Assembly (NCBI GenBank): GCA_015680685.1
Contig: MNCI01005332.1
Location: forward strand, 70,129-134,128
Length of the DNA stretch: 64,000 nt
Reading direction: 5' to 3'
DNA from: Gnetum montanum
Taxonomy: Eukaryota > Streptophyta > Gnetopsida > Gnetales > Gnetaceae
The translations under genes were made by a program, and so were the position numbers. The notes below the pieces were generated by a model, which was given only the letters and a program-made list of their open reading frames with translations, made no database searches and was not told the origin of the DNA. This document shows positions 35,140-44,600 of the stretch, piece by piece. Numbering within the stretch: position 1 is the stretch's first letter; every line of letters begins with the position of its first letter.

Positions 35140-38100
35140 ATTTGGGGATGACATTTACTAGATGTGGATCTTATTATCGAAGTTGCAAGAGTTCATGGTT
35201 TAGGATTGTCCTCACATTTAAATATGTAGCTGAAGGACTAAAATCAAATTTAAAAATGAGAAGGTTCCTTCTAGTCTTATGAATGTTTCCTTGAATAACC
35301 TGGAGAAGAGTAACTTTTTTGGATGCAAAAACCTTGTTAAAGTAGTGGAGCAAGAATTTTGTAGAATAACTATGATCCTTGAGCTGTCTGAAGAAAGTCA
35401 TCTTAACCTTGAAGAAGTCACCAAGCTATGTTTTCCTTAATAGAAACTATTTCAATTTTGTAATGATGAAGACCTTTTTCTAATGATAGGGATGCCAAGA
35501 GGGGAATGGAATATATTGATAAATATTTAAAGGTTTTTGGTAACAATGGGTAGAAAGAAAACTTACCTAGAAATGTTTGTGGTTTGTCAAGAGAACCATT
35601 CCAAATATCAAAAGCATTGTCAATGTAATGCTTATAGTAGAGGAATGGTACACAATAAACTAAACTAAATAAACATTGCTTGAGCTAGAAAGAAAAGACA
35701 AACATAAACCACAATGAAATTACTACCCATACTAGTGTCCCAAACGTATTAAAAGATTCTTCTAACAAATTTCAGAAAATGATGCATAAGAATTGATATA
35801 GCCAAACTAGAGATGTTACCCTTGAAAAGATCCTATTGGAAATAAGGGTGATTCAAAAAATAGACATTAACCATTGCCAATAGAGTTGTCAACCTTTCCC
35901 AATTGGAATACTTAGGTACATAAATTCTACATTACAACTGTAGAGGATCATATTTTGAGGTAGAGTATAGGAATGGAGATCTCTAAGAAGGATGAGGAAA
36001 TCTATGAGGTGCAAGGGTTGAGCGAACAAGATGGGCATGAATAGATAGTGAAGGAAATAAGAAGTAGGTTTAAGGGGGTAGCCTATGTAGGAACTGATGG
36101 GACAACTGACTAGGGAGGATTTTGGATTTTAGGAATGAGATAGAAAATGTAGAGTTTTGCATTGAACACATGTTTTTAGAAGAAAATTTTGAAACACAAA
36201 AAGAACAAGGAAAAACTAGTCAATGATGAAGGTGAGTTTAGAAAGGATGACATGCCAAGGAACAGTTTGAACTTCTAGGTAAGCCTTAGAGTCTAAAATT
36301 TATCAATTAATCTCTTGGAGATACCAAGAAGAGTTCATTATGTAAATTTTAATATTTTTATTGATAGGCCTTAGAATGATGGAATGATCTTGTCTAAACT
36401 TTTTGAAAGTAAAGAGGAGACATTTGGGAAGGTAAGATTTATTATAAAGATTCAAAGAATTAAGGGCAACGAGCATGATGCCATGGTAACAACAAATGGA
36501 ATCTTCAAGTAGGGAAGGTTAGGGAACATAGAGTTTAATTTGGGAAAAGGAGATGACAATGGAGAAAGGACAAGAAGAGGAAGGAACTTCATTTGATTAT
36601 AAACCAAAATGATTCCAAAAATGGATGCATCCAACAAAAGCCCTGAACTTTGTAATGATATCTTGTTGACTCCTAGGAGATGGCCTTGGAATAAATTTTA
36701 AACCTATATCAAAAAGATACTTTTCATCTATAGAGATATTGTGAGAAGAGAGATTGTCGATGTCATAGTTAAAGATGCAATTGTTCACTTACAATAGCTT
36801 TCTTCTCCCCAATAGCATGATGACAAAGGAATGAGGATCAATGGTAAGGATCCATCTATTTAGGTGGATCCAATGGGTTGTTGATCTGGACAAAGGTATG
36901 GATTTCTTGAACTTATTGTAGGTGTGAATGCAAATGACATAGGCCAATTTTCCTATAGGTGTTGTTTGTTGTCTTCCTTTCTAGATGGTCCAGAGGCATG
37001 AGAGATGGATGAATTCATCTTCTACCAAGAAGGTCCATTCTAAGATCGATTGCTGCCTTTGAATGGATGATGTTATACATTGTTGGAAGTAGGTTTGTCT
37101 TTAGAAAGAGGGACTAGAGCATTACCATCATTTATATGATTAGGATTCATAGAAGTATGTGTAGGAATAATGTCAAGCTACTTGAGAACATTAACCACAT
37201 TTTTAACAAAAGAATATTTTTTACTATTCAACTTATGATCAATGAGCTCATCAATAATAGGTTTGACATTCATTTTATTGATTGCTTCTTTTGCGGTAGC
37301 TCGGGCTTGTTGCCTAGTAGCATCAGCCTAGATGCAGGCTTCTTTTTTAAGCCAAAATTAAAGCACCTCATTCTCAAGTTCATCACAAATATTCTTAGTG
37401 TAGGTTGCATGTAGATCAAGAATGTTGAGTGAAGAAACTTGATGAAGTTTGGAGATTGTTTGATTAAGTTTATCAACACATTGATTGTGAAAAACAACAA
37501 GTCAAGTTTCAAGATTGGAAGCAATAGATGCAGCAGCTTTGAGGTAAAAAACCTATTGCTTCATGTTGCACTCTACTTGGGCTTTGAAAGACTTTGCTTG
37601 CACCATAGAGTTTGCATCTTTGTCCTTAACTTTGAGATTGAGATGATTACTTCAAAGAATATTGATGAGGACTCCTTTGATTGTAAGGGAGGAAATATTC
37701 TCTTGTAACTGAATAGTACAATCTAGTTGATGGATCTTCTTTCTAAAGTTCTTAGTGGAGAAAGAAATAAGCTCCGCTACACTTGATGGAATGGAAGGAA
37801 GGCTAAAGGAGGTAGCGGCAACCTTGGCTATAACAAGATTAGATTTGAGGCTGAAAATCTAGATACATAGCTAAGACACTTGAACATCCTTATATTTAAC
37901 CATATGATTGTAGTTACCAATCTACTTAAGGTTCTCTTATATTTTCCTTTTATAGTTCTCTATTTTGATCTTGAGCATACATAGTTGATCCAAAAGGGGT
38001 TGGACATTGAAGAATTGTGTTGTAGTGGCAAAGTGAGATCTAGATTAGATGCTAAAAGTAGTAGTGTTACTACCAATAGTAGGTTGGCTACTAGAAATGA

Positions 38101-38242
38101 TAGGCAAAGTAGCAGTAATTGCAAGAGTATCACTACTATTTTTTGATACAAGTATCTTTAAAACTCATTGCTACTATTCAAAAAGTTGAAGTAAACCTCT
38201 CTTGAGTGCATATTTTAGGTTCTAAGTGTTCCTAGAAACCAT
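35088..38242 (-). pseudogene. PLE polyprotein: N-terminal coiled-coil region and Penelope-type reverse transcriptase
   Basis: A minus-strand ATG at 38242 starts MVSRNT. It is followed by a Ser/Thr-rich part and Lys/Gln-rich likely coiled coils (near 37980-37260; RQQARATAKEAINKMNVKP). The RT-lead block NLSSHNIS...GLKFIPRP is at 36760-36700. Next come KKFRQDHSIILRPINKN..IMNSSWY (36410-36310, DKN/DKG block), FYLIPKIQNPP..SVVPSVPT (36145-36080), NVEFMYLSIPIGKG (about 35930-35890, catalytic Asp now Asn), DTSMGSNF (about 35730) and YKHYIDNAFDIWNGS (about 35635-35590; the YIDD active site reads YIDN). Then NIYQYIPFPSWHP (35530-35490) and a final helical part. The end VPNA-stop is matched by VFDA-stop in copy 2. 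No GIY-YIG endonuclease follows. About 20 in-frame stops. Confidence 0.82.
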
Positions 38243-38285
38243 CTTTAAGCTAGTAAGTGTGCAGAGGGAAATGGTTTTTGGAATA

Positions 38286-38633
38286 AAAATTTTAGTAGAT
38301 GACATGCAACATCTAAAGCAAGTTAAAAGAAAAAAATTGCAAAGAAAAAATTGCTAAATTGAACTATAGAACAAACATTGAAGCCTAAAGCACTTTCTAG
38401 GAATTTCATCCCTCATCAACATGCTTTGGGAAAATGATGTATGTGTGCCAAAGTAGATATGACAATAGAGTATTTATAAGAAGAAAGTGGTCCATTATGA
38501 AAAAATAACAAGTTGGGACATGTTTGAATTTTTGATAAAAAAATAACAAATTGGCACATGTTTGAAGTTCAGTGAGTTGGCACATGTTTGAAGGTTTGAA
38601 AACAAACAATGAGATGGCACATGTTTTTGCATC
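38286..38633 (-). repeat. 5' terminal repeat (pseudo-LTR) of PLE copy 1
   Basis: Same orientation as 34737-35139 and similar over about 320 bp. Its right part is replaced by four imperfect copies of TTGGCACATGTTTGAA at about 38512-38628. The ORF starts 44 bp inside it on the minus strand. Confidence 0.75.
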
Positions 38634-39170
38634 CAATAAAGTTGCTCTCCTCTAAGTTGTCCAATGAAACATTCATAGGATTTCATTTTCAAAATGGATT
38701 TTAGTCCTTTGACTAAATCCTTGCAAATTCAATAACAAGATCCATGTTTATTGAGTGTCTTCTCTGTACCTATTGTTTGTTGGAGAAATCCTTCTAAATT
38801 ATGAAGGTTTTTGATGCCTAATAGGTTCAACTCTAATCATCAGACTAATGGCCCATCCTCACAAATTTGAAATGTAAGGGTTGATCTTTTTAAAAATTCC
38901 AAGCATATGCCAACTCATTTTTTTTTACAAAGGATCACTTTCTTCTTTTAAATACATTGCTACTATCCCTACTTTTACACATATTTAGCATTCTTCCAAA
39001 GTGCATTGATGAGGTGTGAAATTCCTTGAAAGCACTTTGTACTCTAATGTTTGCTATTTCTATAGTTTAATTTGATAGTTTTTTCTTTGTAATTTCTTTT
39101 TTTCTCTAATTTTCGTTTTTTATTTTGCCTAACTCACTTTAGCTATTGCATGTGATCTACTAAAATATTT
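38634..39170 (+). mobile_element. PLE copy 2, 5'-truncated and inverted
   Basis: Reverse complement of the 3' end of copy 1. From about 38636 GTTGCTCTCC.CTAAGTTG matches the coding strand of copy 1 near 35310, and GATTTTAGTCCTT and AAATCCTTCT..ATGAAGGTT continue the ORF to VFDA-stop-stop at about 38823. The 3' terminal repeat follows to 39170. Most of the ORF is absent. It joins the LINE remnant at 39171. Confidence 0.75.
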
Positions 39171-39517
39171 TAAATTTGATAAAGTAATATCCCATACAAC
39201 ACATCCATAAAGAATAGTAGGTTGAACAATAACATGGTAAAGTTATTTTTGGGTATCCCAAGCTAGAATAGATTTCTTCTTATAATTTTTTTCTAAAAGT
39301 AAATAAGTTTTACATGCCACTTGCAATTCATTGAGTAATGCATTGATTCCATTTGTAATTTCTAGGCCAAGATATTTGGAAGAGGAAATTATGTTCACAT
39401 GTTCATATCCTATAGTAGAATTGTACATCTTATTAAGCATGCCATAAATCATTATTTTTGTTTTTGGAACATTAACTTTCATTCCTAAATATCAATAAAA
39501 GTCATTAAGAGTATTAA

Positions 39518-39670
39518 CAATGAGGTATTAGCCTTGTGGTAAGACAATTGATTTGGAAGCTCTAGGTGATGGGATCGCTTCTGATAGGTAATGCTGAGTT
39601 ATATAAAGTTTTATTTGGACTATATATTAGGGTGTATCTATGTTTCACTTATTTTGGGTTCGAACACCCC
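39518..39670 (+). mobile_element. tRNA-derived SINE, copy 3
   Basis: 153 bp, starts CAATGAGGTATTAGCCTTGTGG and ends TTCGAACACCCC. Flanked by a 15-bp target duplication CAT(T/C)AAGAGTATTAA (39503-39517 and 39670-39684, exact over the last 11 bp). Box A TTAGCCTTGTGGTAAGAC; box B-like GATGGGATCGCTTC about 43 bp later. Confidence 0.88.
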
Positions 39671-39709
39671 ATCAAGAGTATTAAGCATTTGTCACAATCC
39701 TTCTATTAA

Positions 39710-39869
39710 CAATGAGGTATTAACTTAGTGATAAGACATTTGGTTCGGAAGCTCCATGTCATGGGTTCTATTTAGGTGGGCAATGTTGAGTTATATAAAG
39801 CTCTAATTAGACTAAATATCTTGGGTTATACCTATGTTTCACTTATTTTGTGTTTTAACACCTCCATAG
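39710..39869 (+). mobile_element. tRNA-derived SINE, copy 4
   Basis: Starts CAATGAGGTATTAACTTAGTG and has box B-like ATGGGTTCTATTT, ending ..TTTTAACACCTCC. The duplication T(T/C)CTATTAA flanks it (39701-39709 and 39870-39878). It shares the 5' start and the internal GTTATATAAAG..CTAATT..GACTA block with copies 1 and 3. Confidence 0.85.
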
Positions 39870-39960
39870 TCCTATTAAATTTGAAATTTAGGCAACATCA
39901 TGAGCATAGAGTAAGAGTCCTATGGCTCATACTATTTTGCAGTGCAGATCGTGCTCGACA

Positions 39961-40889
39961 ACTCTAATTTCACCAATGGAAACACCACCACTACAACCAT
40001 CAAATAAAAGGACTACCCCTTCACGAGCTCCTCCTCACCCCACCCAACATGCTTGATCCTTCCCCAAATGAAGGATAACATGGCTTTCTTGAAATTCCAC
40101 TCCTTGTTGTGCAGCCTCAACTCCTCCAATATCCAAACCATTTGATGCATTAAATAAAGTAGCTTTTAGATAGGTATTATGTGACTTCAGCAACTTAACC
40201 TTACTTGCAAAAGCTAGCAACATCTAATGTAGGTAGAGTTGCCATGCAAGCAAACACATGATGCCTAAATCAAAGTACTGCAATAAAGTTGTAAATTAGG
40301 CAGCTGATTCATGCTGCAATAATTAAGATAAAATTATGAAACCAAAAAATTGCAATATCTTATGGGTTGTTGTTGTTGCAATGCAAGGTGCAATACAGTA
40401 ATCAAGAACAGGATTTGTAAGGATTTGTAATATCAAAACTTGCGATGGGAAGAAGGCTAAAAGAAGCAAGGGAAGAAGATAAACATAGTAGTGAGTTGGC
40501 AAGAGAGAATGCAGTGTTTTCAGTTTAAAGTGAGATTTTACTAAAGTTTTTTTTCTCTGTTTTTTTCCTAATTATATGTTTCAACTTTTATTTCATATTT
40601 TTATATTTAAGTTCACTCCACAAATTACTCGGAGTTTTGGCAGTTTAAGCTGTTCAAGCCATTAATTGCCCAAATTCATAAAAAATCAAAAAGATTTGAC
40701 CTGCGAATGAAATTGGTTCATCAGCAAAGTCAAATATGCCATTAATCCCCATAACGGCCGTTATGTGCCAGTTAAAAAATTGTTGGTTTTGATCATTGTT
40801 ATGATCATATCCGTTACGGTCGTAACCATCACTGAATTGCACTTAAATTACATCTTACAAATTTTGTTTGGTTATTTTTGTCTTATATA
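39961..40889. other. No recognisable gene
   Basis: I see no protein similarity on either strand. A short open frame at 40223-40035 (minus) and one at 40842-40654 (minus) have no recognisable motif. Confidence 0.5.
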
Positions 40890-41850
40890 TGCAAAGGTCA
40901 GATGAAGTTTAGGATTGAACCTCAAACCTGTCCCAGTAGCATGGTTGGAGGAAGTTTTGGATTGACCCTCCAACTTATTACAACAGTATACTTTTGTCAG
41001 TGAAAAGATAAACTGAAAAAGTTTTATAGATGCTCAAACCACAAATATAGGAACTTCTATCATATATATAATCAAAAGACAAATTTTAAAAAGTCTAGTA
41101 AATGCTTATTCAAAGGACAAATAGAGGTAGTTTAGGATTGAACATCATGCTTTTGTCACATGAGGGAAAACTTGAGCTGTAATTACTATTTCAGCTTGTA
41201 AAGAGAGATTTGATGGCCATTGTTCATGGCTGAAGAAAGAGCAGGGAGTTAAGCCACAGCTCACGCTGAGCTGCAGCAGTTACAGGTGATTTGTTTTAGG
41301 TTTCTGAATATTATTTAATGTGGTCAATGCTTTAATTCCAGACAATCATGCAAGGGAATTTTGAAATGATACTTTTGAAAATATTTACTATTCAAAACTG
41401 CAGTTATCCATTTGAAAACTATCATGTAGGTAGAAGCCACAACTCAACTTGTACCATCACTGTAGCAAGCTGTGAAAATGAGCTGCAAAAATAGTTCTCC
41501 ATGTGACTAGAGCATTCAAACTTGCTACAATAATATACTTGAAGGAGGTCTAGGATTAAACATCAAACCTGCTACAATATTATACTTTTATCATAATCTT
41601 AGATATTTAAAAATAACAGAGAAAGTTTAGGATCCAAGCTTATACCTGTGACACTAGTATACTTAAAGAGAAAGTTTACGACAAAGTATACTCTTAATTG
41701 ATGTTTAATCAAAGGACAATAGGATGGAACCATTAACTTTTTCAACACAAAATTTGAACCTTTAACCTGTTAAGGTTTAAGAAAAAAAAATCGGAAGAAT
41801 ACTTTTGTCCTGGATGTGCATTTAAAGGACAAAGGAAAGAAGTTTAACAT
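40890..41850 (+). repeat. Degenerate repeats upstream of the last laccase exon
   Basis: At least five imperfect copies of a module AAAGGACAA..AGTTTAGGATTGAACCTCAAACCTG..ACA.TA.TATACTTTT, seen near 40905, 40955, 41100, 41540, 41625 and 41810. Spacing is irregular. It resembles the B-box-like core of an old repeat but I cannot name it. Confidence 0.55.
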
Positions 41851-42003
41851 TGAACCGTCGTTAACCAGAACGTATCTTACGGCTAAGCTAATAGTTTTGG
41901 ATACCTTATCTGGCGAATGGTATGAGTATAATTTCTTGATTAAAAAAGAGTTTCAGTAGTATTATTAAGAATATCTTTCTTCGCTGAACTTTTTGTATTG
42001 CAG

Positions 42004-42134
42004 GTGTATGGATGATGGATTGCCATCGAGAATCCCACCAATCCATGGGAACGGACATTCTGTTCGTAACCGAAAACAGCCAAGACAAAGCTGTGACAAT
42101 AGAGCACCCGCCAGCAGACCTTCCCAAATGCTGA
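42004..42134 (+). pseudogene. Laccase last exon (C-terminus), reading frame intact
   Basis: 131 nt after the acceptor TTTTTGTATTGCAG. It opens with two bases that complete a Gly codon, then VWMMDCHRESHQSMGTDILF, VTENSQDKAVTIEHPP and ADLPKC-stop. This is the laccase C-terminus (G-V-W-F-M-H-C-H-x-E-x-H .. LPxC-end). The first His of HCH is Asp (GAT), removing a copper ligand; the Cys, the second His and the last His remain. No stop or frameshift. The usual Phe/Leu/Met axial position cannot be judged. Confidence 0.92.
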
Positions 42135-42429
42135 GGCTGAGCCCTTACCCAGAAGAATCTTAAACTTGGTCTTATTTTAGGTAAATTGCTTTGTTAAATG
42201 TAACATCGTCCTGTCAGTCTGATCTGCTTCTTCCGCCATTATTAAATATCATCGGCCTCTCTCTCCGTTCTTCTTACCGTTTCTAGAGTATCATAATACT
42301 TAGGTCAGCTGTTCTATGCGGTTGCAGTACTAAGCAAGGTAACATTGATAAGTTAAATGGCAAGAGGGGATGGTTATGGTGAACTTTGAACCCAGTATGT
42401 TTTTTCTCTGTGAAATATGTACCTAAATA

Positions 42430-42510
42430 AGGTTAAGTAGAATTGAACTTATAACTTGGAACTTCTAAATCAAAAGCCTTACTATTAAGCAAATACTTAG
42501 TTGTTATAAG
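42430..42510 (-). mobile_element. Possible old SINE fragment
   Basis: Minus strand TTGCTTAATAGTAAGGCTTT..GATTTAGAAGTTCCAAGTTATAAGTTCAATTC resembles the tRNA-like head of the SINE family (box A and GTTCAATTC box B). The 3' part is lost or diverged. Confidence 0.5.
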
Positions 42511-44595
42511 GGGATGTTTTCATGCAAAGGTAAACTATTTATCTTACCATTTGCATCATATAAAAAACAAAGCACCAATGGGTACTTAACACCTACATTG
42601 CTCCTTGTGAAAAATGGATATGCTAACTATATAATATAGATAGCATTGAAGATGAACACCACATTTTTTGGAATGAGTTTTATGCATATTGGACATAAGT
42701 GTGATATTATAGTTAAAAAATTATTTGACTGTTTCAAATGTTACCAAGAACACTAAGTAATTTTTAATGATATTTTTTAAACTTATAGCATGTATATTTC
42801 TACTATGCAATAGATCTTGAAAATCTCTTAACATTGTTCTCCCTTACATATTTCATATGTTGGATGTGATTATGTATGCTATATGGCTTAATGATGTGTT
42901 TTGTGGCATGGTATCTATGATATTTTTATGATGCATATTGTTTATTATTATTTATTACAGTTGGATATTGCATTGACCTAGTTGACTAAGCTTGGTAGGT
43001 TTCATGAGTGTTAGTGTAGCATGGGCATCTTCAATAGGTATAGCAACATGTATGATTATATGGTGTAGAATTTTATATTGCTTTTTGGTATTTAGTGGCT
43101 TATTGGGTTTTGTGGCTTAGCTGTGTGAGAGAGAGTTGGGCTTTGGCATTTTATTAATGAGGTTTAGTTGGTATTTTATTTATATGATTTTATAACTTTT
43201 GTGGGCATAGATTGTTAATGAATTTTATTAATGATTTTTCATGAGATGATTAAGGCATAGATTTACTTTTCATAGGTTTTTTTTTTAAAGAAACAACTAG
43301 TTTTTCTTGAGATTGGATTAGTGGAATTTTGATTATAAAAACCTCACACACTGAATGCATTATGCACTAATTGGCATCCATCAATTAGAAGTAGAAGCTA
43401 TATTAGATTGAAGTCTCATGGTAGTGAGATTGTGCTCATGTGTTCATGGTTCATGCACTCTTGTGTTTATGTGTGTGAGTTCTTGTTTGGCTATGCATGT
43501 GTTTGCTTTCTTGGTTTTGGTGCATCTTTCATCAAGTGAGATTTCTTCACTCTTTCCCAAATTTCTACTAGTTTAGCAAGTTTTTGTGATTCTAGTGTGG
43601 TTGTGGGTTTTGCTATATTCTCTAGATTATGGTATTTTCCATGTTGGATATGGGTTTTTCTTTCATGGACATTGATGTATTATTTTTGTGTGCTATTTTC
43701 CAATTGCATATTCTACTAATTTAATGTCCAATGAAGTTTATTCAGGGTTAAAAGTTTTGAGTAATTTTATCATTATGATGAAATTTAGGCATTACCTTTA
43801 ATTGAGCACTTTGTTGAAGGAATTGTATAATCTAGTATTATGGGACTTTCAAGAATTGTGCTATACTAAGAGTTTTTTTATTCCTTGGGTTTCATGTCAT
43901 TTTCTTAACAATTAAGGTTTTTAAAGACTTTGTCTTTGCTATTGCATTTTGGACATTTTCCCTATAATTTGATAGCTTGTAGTTGGTTATTGCAATGCTT
44001 TGGACTTTTTGACATGATCATTTGATGATTTGGAAATGTCTAGGCATTATTTGATGCTAATTTTCAACATACACAAGATTTCATCATGAGCTTATCTTGG
44101 GTTATGTTATGAATGTCAATGCTAAACATGGAATGTGATCATAGACCATGAGTTTTGGTCAGGTTATGATGAACTTGTAACCTCAAAAATTGGAAGGCAT
44201 ATTTCTATTATGGTTTTTTACAAAACCATGAGTTGTGGTAAAGATCTTTTTATTATTTTGAATATGCATTTTTCAATAGTTTTAAATGCATGAACTACAA
44301 GTCATGGTGGAGGTCATGGTATCTACTATTTTGTATCGTAGATGTTGGATTTTGCCATTTGATTTTGATATATTGACAACTGGATTTGGTGAATTCATGG
44401 TTATTAACTTCACTCAGTATGATGTCTTCTTTGCTATCTATATCGTAGTAGATAGCTTTTGGATCATTGTCTATTGTTGGATGATGGTCTAGACTGTGCT
44501 GGGATTATGTTGATTATTTTTGTTATGCTTACTTGGGAGCCATGGGTGGGTTTTATTACATGGGCTTGGTTGTACAGTTGTGTTGTCCCACCACC
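42511..44595. other. No recognisable gene
   Basis: AT-rich, TG-rich plus strand. Only short open frames without motifs (for example 44286-44492). Nothing nameable seen. Confidence 0.5.
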
Positions 44596-44600
44596 ATTAA

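Larger units (their letters stand above)
34737..38633 (-). mobile_element. Penelope-like retroelement (PLE), copy 1
   Basis: A single decayed minus-strand ORF (38242 to 35088) carries the block order of Penelope-like reverse transcriptases. It is framed by direct repeats of about 320-400 bp at 38286-38600 and 34737-35139, in the position of the PLE pseudo-LTRs. A second, inverted and truncated copy of the 3' end abuts the right side (38634-39170). This arrangement of direct and inverted partial copies is typical of PLEs and unlike LTR retrotransposons. There is no gag, protease, integrase or RNase H. Confidence 0.8.
39171..39960 (-). mobile_element. LINE reverse-transcriptase remnant with two SINE insertions
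   Basis: Minus strand from 39960: GLLLYAHDVA*ISNLIGL (YADD box with Asp to His), then QMLNTLDDFY*YLGMKVNVPKTK and IMIYGMLNKM (LINE K-T-K-x-M block). Next come SSSKYLGLEI and ACKTYLLLEKN, and last VIVQPTILYGCVVW (the LLYGxExW block). The SINEs at 39710-39869 and 39518-39670 sit inside this frame. Removing each with one target duplication restores the order of the blocks. Confidence 0.82.
12185..42134 (+). pseudogene. Laccase (multicopper oxidase) pseudogene, exons dispersed by transposons
   Basis: Laccases are secreted copper enzymes that oxidise monolignols and other phenols in the cell wall. Pieces found in order on the plus strand: exon 1 (12185-12274), exon 2 (12397-12548), exon 3 split into 14581-14712 and 33279-33405, exon 4-like sequence to about 33500, and the last exon (42004-42134). 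The copper motif HWHG reads H-stop-R-G, WHAH is split by a copia element, and HCHxxxH in the last exon reads DCHRESH. The long exon 5, carrying HPxHLHG, was not found between 33.5 and 42.0 kb. Intron phases agree with plant laccase structure. The last exon could come from a neighbouring laccase copy, but same strand, order and phase favour one gene. Confidence 0.8.

Noticed and set aside
34737-38633. LTR retrotransposon
   Set aside because: Terminal repeats fit, but the coding content is a Penelope-type RT with no gag, protease, RNase H or integrase, and an inverted partial copy is present.
39521-39600. tRNA gene
   Set aside because: Box A and box B are present, but the stems do not close into a cloverleaf and flanking duplications show a SINE.
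41906-42127. 73-residue frame on the minus strand
   Set aside because: Antisense shadow of the last laccase exon.
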